A stretch of DNA of 64,000 nt from Ahaetulla prasina (GCF_028640845.1 NC_080542.1:137694346-137758345); one strand, 5' to 3'; numbered from the stretch's first letter, positions 23,998 to 37,199 are shown. The notes: a model not told the origin generated them from the sequence alone. Program-made: numbers and translations.

Positions 23998-26261
23998 TCT
24001 TATTTATTTAGTGTACAGCATATTATATATTAACATTTCACCTAGATTAGTAAACTCCAATAAAATATAAATGTTAAAAAGATCTATGTCCAAATACCAA
24101 TGTCTAGGCCATCTAACCATTGAAGCGCAGCATTGTTTATATTTAAAAAAACAGATACTGGATCAGTATAAGCCCTCTGCTTGCAGCTGGTTACGATATG
24201 ATCTACAGTCAGTTACATTGAGGAGAGAAGACTATGCCCCATTTATACAGAGAGTCCCGACAAAGGCCACGTGAGGTGCGAATCCTATTCAGGTTTTCCA
24301 CTGCTGACATGGTAGTTCAAAGCCTGGCACCATTTTTGTGGCACCTTTTTAATATGTGTACCTATGCCTCCGTATTCAGCAACCCATTTGGCTTTCCATT
24401 GGGAACTGATATTAAAGTTACTGGGCAGATGTTATGCAAGTGCCAGTGGGGCTTCCTGGATTTGAGTATTTCAGCTGATAAATGAGGAAAGTCGGCATGC
24501 ACTGGTAAGAGTGAGTTGTTCATAATTTTTCTGTATTCTCTCACTAGTACCTCTTGCCTATCTTTGCAATGTTTTTGCTACTGGTATTTATTGCTTCTGC
24601 ATTCTCTCTTACCTAAGGAATATAATGCAATGTATGTGTGCGTGGGGGGTGGGGGGAATGACATTTCTGTCATGGCTACTCTGCTTTCCTCATTTAGTCC
24701 TTCTAGAAATATCCTTTTGAGTTAGATTAAGATCAAGGAAGGTGATTGGTATAAAGTTACTGGTGGGTTCCATGATTATGAAGATTTGAACTCATAATCT
24801 AATACACTAATGTTTTTTTTTTCCAAAGCACTGACGGTAAGTTTGGTATTAAGCTCTTCTTTGTGTGAAACTAACACATTTTATGCACAAAAAATAAAAT
24901 TGTTTCTAATCAGTGAGATAGTAAAATGAGCTGATTAAATGCTAGCTAGAAATCTACCATTTTTATAACGGTTATAAAATATAACCATTTTTATCCTAAT
25001 AAATCATACAGATTTACAGTATTCATGGATATACATTACATACAGATACAATAAACCGTGTTTAGAAAGGGAAAGATATAATGTTACTCCTACAAAGAAC
25101 TGTAAATTTTGTAATCCAAATATCCTTGACAAAGCCATGTAAGTGTTAAAATTCTGTCTAGTCAAAATACAAAATAGTTTTGTATTTTGATGGGAAATAA
25201 ACGGGAAGAGAAATGAAACTGAGAGGTATATAAAAGATGATTGAAAGTCATACCTGTTTGTGGTGAGATATAAATGACTATATGTATACCTCCATAAAAT
25301 ACATAAAATATTGATTTTAAATATTGTAAAATGCTCATTCATTTCTCATTTGTACTCACAAAAATCCAAGAAATTTGAATTTCATCACACTGAAAAGTCA
25401 AGATGGGAAAATTTAAAACCGAGACAATAATATATTTTTCCAATTCATCTGTGTTTAGATAATTTAGGGTCATCTATTGAAGCACTGATTAAATTATTTC
25501 AAATATTATTTACTTCGTAGAAATTTAATTCAGGATATGATAAAGTACTTTTTAAAATTTATTTCTTGTAACTATTTCCTTATGCTAGATATATCTAATT
25601 TATTAGTTCTAGACACCATATGTTCAGGTAAATTTTAAAATGTAATGTAACCTAATTATTTTCATAAGTCAAAGTTACTCAGACTCTGTATTTGAGATTC
25701 CATATAGATTCTGGCTAATTTTAACCTAATTAAATGCAGTCTATCATTAGTATAAGTGCTTGATAAAATCAGATACCTTTCCTAATTCTTTGTATGCACA
25801 AAATATGTATTCTGTAATATACTTATTATGATTTAGAATAGCATTAAATACATTTTTTTACTTTCCCAACTCATAATGTGCATCATGTTCAATTGAAAAG
25901 GAGCAGATGTGTATAAAGTTTATTGTGAGCAATACAGTGATCACTATCTGTGTAACCATTTATTTCAGAGTTCTGTTGCAGTCTGCAGTATTTCAGCCTT
26001 TGATTTGTATATTTTTCAAATCCTACATTTTTTTAAAAAAATTGTCAAGTCTTAACTATGGAAATGTGGCTTTGATACAGGTTGTAGTCCTGCTTACATA
26101 TATAATGAAAATGTTTGTGTTTATCAACTCTGGCGCAGAGTTGTACATTCCAGTTTCAGACTTCCGTATATATTTAGTTTAGATTGAAAATTCAGTCTAT
26201 GTTTTCACAGTTGATTCCTTCAGTGCTAAATTTTAATCCTCTGTTACTTTCTCTTTCTTAG

Positions 26262-26456
26262 GAATTATGCCGTCAGCGTATGGTGGTGAAAACATCAGAT
26301 TGTTCAGAACCTCTACATGCTTCTCGTATTAATAGCATATCTTCACAGTTTAGTGATGGACCTATTCAAAGTCCTTCTACTCGAAGCAGCACTTCATCCT
26401 GGTGTGAAGAACCAGTCCAGTCTAATATGGACATTTCCACTGGTCACATAATATTG
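26262..26456 (+). CDS. PTPRN2: PTPRN2 coding exon, cytosolic juxtamembrane segment
   Basis: This 195-nt exon encodes 65 residues with no stop, phase 0 at both ends. It starts ELCRQRM, continues through the serine-rich [12 protein letters not shown] and [12 protein letters not shown], and ends [10 protein letters not shown]. The family places this segment just after the membrane span and before the phosphatase-like domain; the conserved LCRQRM and NMDISTGH blocks are the recognition marks. The acceptor has a clear pyrimidine tract (ctgttactttctctttcttag) before GAA at 26262, and the donor at 26457 is gtaagt. It joins in frame to the exon at 58678, giving IL-AYMEDH across the junction. Serines and threonines are dense here, as usual for this regulatory linker. 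The only real uncertainty is PTPRN2 versus its paralogue PTPRN. Confidence 0.93.
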
Positions 26457-27566
26457 GTAAGTCATTGAAGCAGCCTTTTTTTGAATTTATTCGAACTATA
26501 GAAAGCATAGCATTATGTAAAATACAGTAAATCTAGATTTTTAAAGCAATATCATCAACTCATTAAAAATACTATTCTGGCTTCACTTCTTGTTGTAGAG
26601 TTAGTGTTTAATGCAATATTAATGTAATTTGTATCAATGTTGTGTAATCTATAAACTATAATAAAATCTAGTTCTTATTAGAGTATCTAAAACTTAATAA
26701 ATGAATTTTAACTTTAAGGTTTAAACTCCTGCAATGTTTATTACTATTGCTTCCATCATTTTAACTTTAACATTTCTTTATTGGCAAGTTTTTATTTTTA
26801 TTTTATTAAATTTGTTCATAATAAATCCAGGCAACTGCAGCCTGTGGTATATCTTTAAACTGGGATCTGTCCTTTCTCATGGAACAATGATGTCTAATTC
26901 CAATCATAGATATACATATAGGGATAAATGGCTATTTAAAAAAATCTTCTGTACATATTTTGAAGCGGGGTTAGAAAAAGGATTCATTTAAAATATATGT
27001 ATAATAAAATATTTCAATGAATCCATTTCAGATAGTCCCTCAGAAAAGTTAATGTTCTTAGGGAATAAATTCAATGGATGACATATGATTTGTGCAAAGT
27101 CATATTTTGAAATATGGAAGGGTTCCAGGTTTAAGTCACATTAATAGCCCAAATGTGTCTATTTATGTAATTGAATAAATGCTATAATATTATGACTGAA
27201 GTTCTCTAGAATTATGAAGGAATCATTCCAATGGAAACTCTTATAAAGAATCCAAAGAAACTCAGATCCTCTTGCATTATTTCTTTTTCATAAGCAACTA
27301 CTCTATTTATCCAAACCTACTTTGGTCAATTTTTTAAATTATGAATTTGATTTAAAAGAAGCCAAACAAGTTTTCACCTTTTCTTGTTAAATAACCAATT
27401 TTTTGTTTAAGGTGTATGCAGTATTCAAAATAGGCAAGGACACTTCAAATGTGGTATGGATATCCTTTTTGTATTTGTTGCCTGTTCCTTACAAAAGCTA
27501 TGCCTTTTCCTGGGCTGCTTAATCTGATTGCTGAGGTGGTGGAAAAGTTCCCTGAACTTAATAATA

Positions 27567-27700
27567 CCGTGTTTCCCTGAAAATAAGACCCTGTCTTATA
27601 TTTTTTTGAACCCTGAAATAAGCGCTTAGTCTTATTGCTGTGCGCTCAAAAGCCCGATTGAGCTTATTATCGAGGGATGTCTTATTTGGGGGAAACAAGG
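27567..27700. mobile_element. Palindromic MITE with TA target duplication, copy 2
   Basis: TA at 27565-27566 and 27701-27702 flanks 134 bp that start CCGTGTTTCCCTGAAAATAA and end TCTTATTTGGGGGAAACAAG. It is highly similar to 2823-2957 across its length, including the inner CGCTCAAAAGCCCGATTG word. Both copies point the same way. Confidence 0.85.
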
Positions 27701-28132
27701 TAATGTTTCAGGATTTCAACATATCTTCCTCAAACAAGGGGTTTTAGGATGCCAGTTGTTTATGACTGTTATATCAACCATGGTCATGGTTGAGGTCCAT
27801 TGAGGACTTGATACATGGACATTTTGATACATTTGTCTTTTGTCTCAGGGAAGAAGCAACTAGCCTGAAATTGGGAGATACTGAACTTTGCTCCTGGTTA
27901 TGGACAGACCATTCTGATTGCTATGAAATTCTGCAGTATGAGTCTTTCTCTGCAATCCATTCCAGATACAGTTGGTTTTCAGAGGTCTCCTCGGGAGTTT
28001 TCTGAGAATTTGGAAGGGACAGCTCAACTAGGATGCCTGTTCAGTGGAATGAAAGATTGGGTTGGTCTGAAGTGGACTTTTTACAAGTTCAATCTTCAAC
28101 CTACACAATGGTGATTTGAATTGCAGACAAGA

Positions 28133-28165
28133 AATATTTATTTATTTTATTTATTTATTTATTTA
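28133..28165 (+). repeat. (TTTA)n microsatellite
   Basis: A tract of TTTA units followed by 'ttttgtcacaacaatatatg'. A closely similar arrangement (TTTA tract, then TTTTGTCACAGAGTATAT) occurs at 61278, so the tract is probably the A-rich tail of an antisense retroposon. Confidence 0.6.
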
Positions 28166-28239
28166 TTTTTGTCACAACAATATATGCAGGTATATTGTGT
28201 TGCTGTTACTGCATCAATTTAAGGGAACAATATTTGTCA

Positions 28240-28800
28240 AAAACTCTGCAAAACAGAGTTTCACAGCATTTGATACACAAAACTTTTCAAATCCAACATG
28301 AGCTTTACACCAGCTGGGCAGTGAATGGAGATGACTGGGGCCTTGTCTTGTAAAGTGACCTGGAATCATTTTAAGTCTTTGAATCCTGAGAAAATGAATA
28401 GGGCCCTCTGGGAGAGAATTCCAACAATTCTCAATTGGATCCCTGCCTCTCATGATTTGATAACAATTCTGGAGCTTGAATTTGAGCGGTAATCTGTGCT
28501 TTTTTTTAAGTGAAAGGATATTTTTTCTATCTCTGAAGAAGGAGATAGTGCATTCAATCTAGAAGCCTTTGCTCAAGGCAATCAATTTGAACAATCTTTG
28601 TGGAATGACTCAGAGATACTTCTTAAATCTTCTCCTGTAATTTTTAGTATTTATTTCTTTGATTTTTAACATTTACTTTTTCCACCTCCTAGTTCCCCCC
28701 AACCCTGTGTGGTGGGTTTGGCTTAGAGGGAATGGGGAGCTTACCTGCCCTCACAATCTTTGGTAGAAATTTTGCAATAAATACATAAATAAATATGCTT
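28240..28800 (+). repeat. Unclassified LINE-like remnant with AATAAATA tail
   Basis: The stretch ends in AATAAATACATAAATAAATA at about 28780-28800, like the L2-clade 3' ends elsewhere in the window, and carries broken coding-like words upstream. I cannot place it in a family. Confidence 0.3.
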
Positions 28801-29030
28801 AAGAGTCTTTACAATATTAATGTGTGATCAACATATAACTAAACTGGAAATGGAAATTTTATATATTTTTACATTCTGATGAATTTAACATTAAGATGGT
28901 ATCAGTTCGGTTCAATGAACCTTGTTTTTTAGGTTATCAAATAAATGTATTTTACATTAAGTTGTTAGGATTCAGAAAAGATAATTACTATAAATGATAA
29001 TATATTTTAGGAATGCTAACTAGAAGGGTA

Positions 29031-29107
29031 GGTGTGTGTGAGAGAGAGACAGAGAGAGAGAGAAAGAGAGAGAGAGGGGTGGGGGTGGGGGGGAGGGGAG
29101 GGGTAGA
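29031..29107 (+). repeat. (GT/GA)n and G-run purine tract
   Basis: GTGTGTGAGAGAGAGAC-type repeats run into six closely spaced G-runs at 29076-29103 (GGGG, GGGGG, GGGGGGG, GGGG, GGGG). The G-runs satisfy the usual G-quadruplex pattern on the transcribed-RNA-sense strand. Confidence 0.85.
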
Positions 29108-29261
29108 GATAATAAAATAAATATTCAGGAAAAAATGGTATCCTCTTTATACATCTTTGAAAATAAGCAAAATACCTGTTCTTATTAGAAACAGTAATAG
29201 CAATGTTTAAGGACATCATTTTTTTTCAGAAGAAAATGTAGAGAGGGAACTTCAGTAGTGC

Positions 29262-29420
29262 TACAGATAGTCATTTAACTATCATTCATTCAATGACCAT
29301 TTAAAGTTATGAAAGTGCTGAATGAATTTAAATTGCATCCAGTTCTCAAAGTTGTGACCATTGCAATGCTCCCACGCTCACTTGATCAAAATGTGGGGTA
29401 GCTGTTTACAATTGTAATAT
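29262..29420 (-). repeat. Copy of the 'agtagtcctcgacttacgacc' repeat family, decayed
   Basis: Words such as 'caatgaccatttaaagttat' and 'gttgtgaccattgcaatgct' match the 51208-51590 copy in opposite orientation. The class is unresolved. Confidence 0.45.
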
Positions 29421-30099
29421 TTACAATTATAGAATGTGTTTCAGCTTCTGCCACCTACCTATGTCCTCCAGCCATTGGACAAGGGCTAATAGCCATCACC
29501 TTGGCCCAGGGAGCCTCTGCCAGCTCCATTTTCCTGCCCCCTCCCTGGCTGGGTTTGGCAAGCTCCCTTCAACAGATGGAGTCTGCTACTCTCCAGTATT
29601 ACAGCTCTATGCTTTCATCCAGCATCTGGATTTCAGGCAAGCAGCAACAGGAAGAACATGTGAAGGTCAACTGGAGAGTGAGGGGGGCTGCAGGGGTAGG
29701 CAACAGTGGTATATAGAATAGCCAAAAGAGCACAGACCTGGGAATTTTTTTTTTATAAAAAAAATATTTTTAAAAAACAAACAAAAAAACAGTACATTTT
29801 TTCTGAATAGAGTATTGACCGAGTCAAAATTTATACAGCTTATTACATAAGTATTTCCCAAATATAATTTATATATTTCAATTTCTGCCGTAATATTCTT
29901 TTTTCCTACTTTATTTTTCATCTCTACTTAATATTTAATATAATCAATATTACCATCCGCCCTAACCACCAATCTTAATTTTATTTCATTTTATTATCTT
30001 ATTTCTCCATTTATCACATATATTTGTCAAAATCACCACATTTGTAAATCATCAGCAATTTGTTTTCTCTTATTTCCTTTATTCTATTGAAACTGCGCA

Positions 30100-30179
30100 T
30101 GAACAAATTGTATTTGTGGGTGGGTGGGCCGAGCCTCCTGCCACTGCTGCTACCAGTTTGCCCATTAGCAACCCACCAC
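30100..30179 (-). mobile_element. hAT terminal fragment
   Basis: It ends TTAGCAACCCACCACTG, the reverse complement of a CAGTGGTGGGTTGCTA-type hAT terminus, preceded by GC-rich 'gtgggtgggccgagcc'. Only one end is present. Confidence 0.45.
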
Positions 30180-31134
30180 TGCAGTGTAATCATTTAGATT
30201 GCTGAATGATAGTGGACAACTGAGACCAGTTTCGTCTTTTCTAGATGAATAGAATACCATTGGCAAGCTAAGTGGTAAAAGTAGCTACCGTCTTAATGCA
30301 ATTTCTGTTAGTTGCATAGTTCATAATTTAGCAGATACATACACTCAATGAAAAAAGGTTTTTAGATTAGTTCATCCAGAATTACAAAATTCCCTTAAAT
30401 TTCAGATTTTAGCCTTACCCAAACAAACTGATTCAAAGGTTCCACATGCTTTCTTATAGTAAAATAACAAAGCTGAGTGGTTAAATTGGATATTTTCAGA
30501 ATACTAGTGATGCTATCTCGTTTCTTATAATTTCACTGATGTTGATACTGAAATATGAAGAGAACAGGTGATAAACTAGATTTATGTAAACCTAGTTGGT
30601 TAAAGAAGACCTTGAATATACAGTAGAAATAATATAAACAGTTTCCCTATAACTTAACAATTAGTATGGGAAATTCATGTTTTTACTGCAATAGAAACTG
30701 TAGACTATTAAACTACTGTGTATGGTTGCATTGATTGCCTTATCCAATCAGGCAGTTTATTTGGTTTCGTTATTAGTCATTACAGTTTGCATAGTTTGTA
30801 AATTATGGTTATCCGTAAACTTTGTCCAATATATGCTATTTTTTGGGGAGTCTTATTTGGAAACCTTCTAAACCTGGGAAATTGCAATGGAAAGCACATT
30901 AATACAAGGCTTGCTCATGGGCTTAGCTGCCATTGTACCCTGGCATGAATGGGATAATCTAAATTCTTTGTCTTTTTCTAAGCAGTTAAAATGTGTGCAA
31001 ATATAGTGACTTTTTCATGGAATTTTGAGTTGTTCAGTCCGGAGGTTTGCATGTTTATCCAATCTGATTACACTTACAGGCTGTTATGACTTATTGACAT
31101 GGCTTTGTATGATGTATGGATTGGACCACTGAAT

Positions 31135-32522
31135 CAGGGATAAAATGCTCCCAGTTCGGACCAGCTCACCTGATCCAGTAGCGATGGCAGCTGGTGGTTC
31201 AGAAAACCGGTAGCAAAAATCCTTGGCCCCACCTCCTGCCTCTGCTGAGCCACACGATCATTAGAGGTTGTTTTTTTAAAAAAACTTTTAAAAATAGTTT
31301 TTCTTCAGCTGAAAGCATGCCTTTAAAAGTAAAAAAAAAGTCTTTGATGATCCTGCGGCTCGGCTGGGATCGTCAGAACCCTTAAACTTTTTTTTAACAA
31401 CCTCTTCGGCCGAAGAGGTTGTAAAAACAAAAGGTTTTAAAAAGCTCCTCTGCCGATCCCAGCTGAGTTCCTCATCACCAGAACCTTAAAAAACATGTTT
31501 TCTACAAGCTCTTCAACCAAAGAGCTTGTTAAAACAATTATTTTAAGAGGTACTGGGCTGCAATGAGGGAACTTCAGCTGGGATCATCAGAAGAGCTTTT
31601 AAAATCTTTTTTTCCTCTGGCAATCCCAGATGAGTTCCCTGATCATCACAGGCTTTTAAAATAATTTTTAACAACCTCCTTACAACAGCCCATGCCCACC
31701 CAATCACCCCCTCCCCTATTTACCTATAATTGTTGTTCCTTTTGGGCTGGCAAAGCCATGCTTTACATCAGTTGCATCAGCTAGCAGCTGAATCTGCCTG
31801 CCTGCAATCCATTTCCTCAGTGAGCAACTCAATCTGCCTGCTTTGCTGTCTGAGGAACTCTGGGAATTGAAGTCCACAAACCTTAAAGTTACTAAGATTG
31901 GAGACCCCTGATCTAAAAAAATATAAATTAAATAAAATAATAAAATAAAATATTTGTGGAGCTTTCTGAGATTCGGTATGTTTCAGTAGTGTTTCACTCT
32001 AACTACACAAACACATAAAATCTCACAAAGCTGTATGTGGCATTTTGTGTGTGTGTGTGTCAGTTGTGTTGTATTGTGTGTGTGTAAAGTGTGAAAGTTG
32101 GTTTTTGAGCTTTTTGTGGTTGTGTGAGGTTCCTGCATGTTGCAGGGGCCATTTTGGGTGAAGTGCAGCTTCTTTTACATTGTGTGGGAGTCAGTTGTGT
32201 TGTGATGTGTTGTGTGTTTGTAAATATGAAGTTGGTTTTTGAGCTTTTCGTGGCTTTGTGAAGTTTCTGCTTGTTGCAGGGGCCATTTTGGGTGAAGTGC
32301 AGTTCTTTTACATCGTATATGAGTCAGTTGTGTTGCGTTGTGTGTGTGTACAGTGTGAAAGTTGGTTTTTGGTACCTCTTACTGTTTTGTGTACTTTGTT
32401 TATTATTTTTATTATTTATTGTTATCGGCCACATACCCCAAGCCATCTGACCACCAAGCCACACCCATCAATTAAGCCACACCTACAGAACTGGTAGGGA
32501 AAATTTTTAGATTTCACCCCTG
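31135..32522 (+). mobile_element. hAT family element, copy A, perfect 8-bp TSD
   Basis: The TSD CACTGAAT lies at 31127-31134 and 32523-32530. The inverted ends are CAGGGATAAAATGCTCCC on the left and GATTTCACCCCTG on the right. The interior has multiple stem-loops, including a perfect 26-bp palindrome at 31397-31422, and a GT-rich segment (32040-32370) with a unit of about 130 bp repeated 2-3 times. At 1388 bp it is the longest of three copies here (also 35019-36034 and 42703-43163). No transposase is readable. Confidence 0.88.
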
Positions 32523-34589
32523 CACTGAATTATACTAATAAAAACTGTATACTTTTAGTATATCAAGAACTAATATACTAATAAAAACTGTAGGAAATGC
32601 CGTTGGTACATTAGAAAGACTCTGAAAAGCAGAGTGTAATCCAGAATTCTATGTTGGAAGGGAAGTAATAAAGAAAAACAAACAGAAAGTTTTCAGTACG
32701 CAGGCTATTGAAAAGTTATTTGCTTTGCTATGCATCAGACTGCAAAGTTGTTCTTTGAATTGAAAATAAATGTAGTAATCTGTGCATACATACTGTGTAT
32801 TTTATTTTCCCCTCAGTTTAACATTCCATCTATATGATAGATTAATGATCAATGAACACTCCAACTATAATCTCAATATTTTTGTGTTTGTATTGTAAAA
32901 ATAAATGAAAAAGAGAACTAAACTGTTGATTTCTTTGATAAAATATATTACGTTTCTAATTATATGATCTATGGTTATATTATCATTATATATAAATAAT
33001 CTTTTCTAGTACTTGCTACCATTAAATTATGGGATGTCTTTGTTAATAATGTACACATAAAATAATTTATTTCAGCAACATTTCCTGTAGTTTGGATGTT
33101 AGAGCAGTCATAAGTGCTCTGGTTGGGGAATATTATTATATCTATAAAGGAAAATATTTGTAACTCAAGGTTGAAATGAAAGATCTTTAGTGCTCTTTGA
33201 GTTTGTTTATTTCCTTGCGGACATTTCATTACCAAAACTTGGCAGTAGCAGCAGCGCAAACACACAAAAACAACCAAGCTCAGAGTGCACCAATGAAACA
33301 AACAAAACGTTAAAAAGTTATGATATTTTTGTATTTACTTACCAAGCACATCTAAATCTTATTAAAGTAACCAAAATATCTTCACAATCCCCAAAGCATG
33401 TCCCAACTTTTGAGGACCCCTAAGGTTTGGAAATTGAAATTTGTAAAAGTTACACACCCTAACAGTATCTCCTGGTCACTGTCATTGAGGACAAAGCAAC
33501 TTAAGCATGCTTCTTAAGCACATACTGTATGAGTGCTCTCCCCTGTAAAGATGTGGGTAAAAATTTTTGGAGACAGTGAAAAGTGGATACCTGATCTGAG
33601 TATAGCACAGGTGTGAGTTGAACTATCTATTTATCTGCAACTTAAAAATGATGTTAAGCTAATTCCAATCTTTGCCTAAACCCAGTTTAGATAGATACTG
33701 GGGAACAAGCCCATGGTATGCCTGCAGCAGTTAAACCTTTCAAAACTAACACATCTAGTCTTTTGCTATATGATGCACAGTGCAATGCATATAAATACAT
33801 TGTTGCATATAACTACATTAGAAGCAATTCAGCTGAAATTTTTGAGATTGAATTTCTGCATAGAATTTCTTTGACACAAATATATTCCTTCAGTTTAAAG
33901 CACAAATGTTTCTACATATGGGCCTGTCTGAGGCTCTGTGGTTAAAATGCTGTTCAAACCATCTTTAGGGTCAAGTTTCTAATCCAACTACCATTGATAG
34001 AGGTATATAATATTAGAAAGACTTTCGGAAAGGTCTACTGGTTGGCTACTGGGGCCAGTCAGCTGTTGTTTTTATGACCAATGATGGTAGAAGACAAAGT
34101 GTTTCTTGTGGTTGTCAGCAATGCTAAGTGATTCCAGTTACACGAGGATGATGGTGGTCTTCTGTCCACTGTGACAGTGTGTCTCATGGTTGCTGCTTGG
34201 AGTAGGATCCCAGCAGCTCTCCTGTAAGAGGCCAATTAAGGCATTGGTAGTGTGGAGCTATTGGTAGTGGCTAGGCAGGGGAGATAACAGTTGAGTGGCA
34301 GGTTACTCTGAATGCCATCTCCCTATGTAGTCCATTTTGCCATCTCTTCTGCCAGAGAGGAAGAGATGATACAGCATTATTGATCACTTCCATGTGGATT
34401 CCATCTGTTGGCTGTGGATTTCCCATTGAAGACTATTCTGAGAGCCAGAGGAGAGAATTATTGAACCTTTAGAGGACTTGAATTTTAGGAATTTTAGGCA
34501 TAAATAGAAAGGATGGCTTGGAACTAGTTGGTGAAAATGGCAGGAGAGGGATGTCTATGAATGGGTGTATGTTTGTGAGTGTGTTTGTG

Positions 34590-35708
34590 GGTGGAATGGA
34601 GGAGGTGGTTGCTGGGTATTTTGATTGTGCTGACAGTTCGTGAAGCTAAAGTGCTTTCCTGAGATGGAGTTAATGGGAAATTCCCAGCCTTAGAAATTGT
34701 AGGGCCAGGATTAGGGAGTACTGCTGCCATTGGAGGTTGGCCATGAGCCAAAATATTATAGTAATCATCAGCATGGGGAGATATGGTTGGAGATAGGGAC
34801 AGAGTCCTTCTCAAGGAATGTGGGACTAATGTCCTATACTGGTTTCACATTTCACATCCTTGGTCTTAACCTCAGTAAAGCTTTAGAAACCTTGAATTTT
34901 GGATGCTGCTTCTAAATGCCAGGTCAGTAAATAACAAGTTCTCTCTCATTTGCAATTTAATCATTGATGAAAGAGCTGACTTGACGAGACCTGGCTGGAT
35001 CTAGAAGGGGGTACAGACCAGGGGTAAAATGCCCCCGGTTCAGACCGGCTCACGTGATCCGGTAGTGATGGCGGCTTCTGATTCGGAGGACCGGTAGCAA
35101 AAATCCCTGGCCCCACCCCCTGCCCCTGCTGAGCCGCACCATCAGCAGAGGTTGTTTTTTTTTTACTTTTTAAAGCAGTTTTTCTTCAGCCGAAACATGC
35201 CTTGAAAAGTAAAAAAAAAACAACCCTGCTGATCGTGGGGCTGAGCAGAGATCATCAAAACCCTTTAAAAGTTTTTTTTTAAAAAAACCCTCTTCAGCCG
35301 AAGTGGGGGGAAAAAGAGGTTTTAAAAGCCTCCTCTGGCAATCCCAGAGGAGTTTCCTGATCCTCACAGGCTTTTAAACTCACTTTTTAACAGCCCCCAC
35401 TTACAAGAGCCCCCACCCATGCCCAGCAAATTCCCCCTCCTCACTTACCTATAATTACTGCTCCTTTCGGGCACGGCATGCGTTTTTCTTCAGCTACTGA
35501 TTACAGCCTGCTTTGACTGTCTGCTTTGCTGAATGAGGAACTCTGGGAGTTGCAGTCCACAATCTAAGTTACTAAGGTTGGAGACCACTTATCTAAAAAA
35601 ATAAATAAAAATAATAAAATAAAATATTTGTGCAGCTTTCTGGTGTGTTTCTGTAGTGTTTCACTCTAACTATGCAAACACACAAAATCTCAAAGCTGTA
35701 TGTGGCAT

Positions 35709-35742
<34 letters not shown>

Positions 35743-36400
35743 TCAGTTGTGTTGTATTTGTGTAAAGCGTGAAAGTGTGAGGTTCCTGCTTGTTGCAGGG
35801 GCCATTTTGGGTGAAGTACAGCTGCTTTTACATTGTGTGTGAGTCAGTTGTGTTGTGTGTGTGTAAAGTGTGAAAGTTGGTTTTTGGTACATCTTATTGT
35901 TTTGTATACCTTATTTATTTTTATTATTTATTGTTATTGGCCATGCCCACCCAGTCATCTGACCACCAAGCCACGCCCACCAATTAAGCCACACCCACAG
36001 AACCAGTAGGGGAAATTTTTAGATTTCACCCCTGGTACAGACCCTTTCAGAGATATGACCAATTGGGTTTCAGGTATGGCATCAGGAACCCTAGGGCAGG
36101 GGTGGAGGTGCGTGATAGTTATCCAGGATTCCATTATGGCTTTCAGGGATTTATGGGTGCTGCATCACAAGTTACTGACTATGAGATCTTGTTCATTAAG
36201 TTTGGCTTTTGGAATAAATTAGGATTGTTGCTGTTGTATTAGCCTCCATACTGCATAGTATTCTCCCTGCCTGAGCTCCTTGTCCCCCCCTTTCTGGAGT
36301 AGCAGTGGCACTTATGGTGTTGGGTAACTTTAACTTGCCTTTTCTAAAAGTGGAGTCTGAGGTGGCTCAGGAGATCATGGGAACAAGTACGAGTGAGTTC
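34590..36400 (+). pseudogene. L2-clade LINE endonuclease region, split by hAT copy B
   Basis: Before the hAT insertion, a broken frame reads LLNARSVNNKFSLICNLIID (about 34900-34980) followed by TRPGWI; after it, MASGTLGQGWRCVIVIQDSI. These match the N-terminal endonuclease of vertebrate L2-like LINEs (LNARS-x-x-NK, TETW, RGGGVAV). The hAT is inserted inside the domain, so the L2 is the older layer. Confidence 0.65.
35019..36034 (+). mobile_element. hAT family element, copy B, perfect 8-bp TSD
   Basis: The TSD GTACAGAC lies at 35011-35018 and 36035-36042. The ends are CAGGGGTAAAATGCCCCCGG and GATTTCACCCCTG. It is co-linear with copy A but shorter (1016 bp), chiefly through fewer GT-rich repeat units and loss of one internal stem-loop segment. 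It sits inside an L2 endonuclease remnant. Confidence 0.88.
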
Positions 36401-36407
36401 GATTGGG

Positions 36408-36545
36408 GTAAATCCTCAACTAACAACGTGTGGGATTTGGCTAACAATGGTGACTGGGGTTGCCTGGATTGCTATTGATAACAGCTATTGCTATTGATTA
36501 TTGTGTTGACTTAATGTCGCATTTTATGACCATATCACTTAGCAA
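36408..36545 (+). repeat. Decayed copy of the 'agtagtcctcgacttacgacc' repeat family
   Basis: 'taaatcctcaactaacaacg' and 'gcattttatgaccatatcac' match the family seen at 19042 and 51208. The copy is short. Confidence 0.35.
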
Positions 36546-37199
36546 GAGAAATTCTGGTCCAATTGGCATTGTAACGCAACACTATCTATACTTGATAATT
36601 ATCATGTCAAAACCCATTTGAAATAAATCAGACTTTAAACTCTGTATCATAATCATTTCTATTGCCCTTATTTATGAGACTGATTCTGATTCTGTGTTAC
36701 TTTGTTAAACACCATTTTTCAGGGTTTCTTTACATCATATCCTTAGCTTTTAATTTGCAATAGTCTTTCCATGTAATGATCATTTATTCTCTATTTTTTG
36801 TTTGATGTTTTCAATGTTATTTTATGTGCTGTCATTAATGAACTATTATATTTTTACTATTGTTCATTGAAGAAAAAATTCTGCATTGCTTTAGAAGATG
36901 TGTAGAAGAAAACTATTGTCTAAATTTTAGAAATCAATAAATATTATACTCATGTGATTTTGTATTTCCCAAATACCTGAGAAAGAAAACAAAAGGAAGA
37001 CAAAATAATGGTATGAGTTGAGTAATAAATGTAATTTTCCTTTTTAATTAAAAAAAGTGTTTCCATTTATAAATAAACTAACAGGCACTTAAAGGAAATG
37101 GAAACAATACATACAAATACAACAAAACGTTCATTTACTGTCTTTTAGCAATAAATCAAGAAGATCTTTAAAAGTATCTGGATGGAAAGTGATCCAGTT

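Larger units (their letters stand above)
1..26261 (+). other. PTPRN2 intron, 3' part
   Basis: No host coding exon was found here. Repeats in it are listed separately. Stretches in which I recognise nothing beyond AT-rich unique-looking sequence are roughly 570-1370, 4240-5650, 5915-6400, 12860-14490, 17310-18630, 19270-21120 and 24010-26260. Short open frames here are of chance length and lack family motifs. Confidence 0.75.

Noticed and set aside
26734..26991. Hydrophobic frame as a transmembrane exon of PTPRN2
   Set aside because: It lies downstream of the juxtamembrane exon, whereas the membrane span must be upstream; no splice signals or family motifs.
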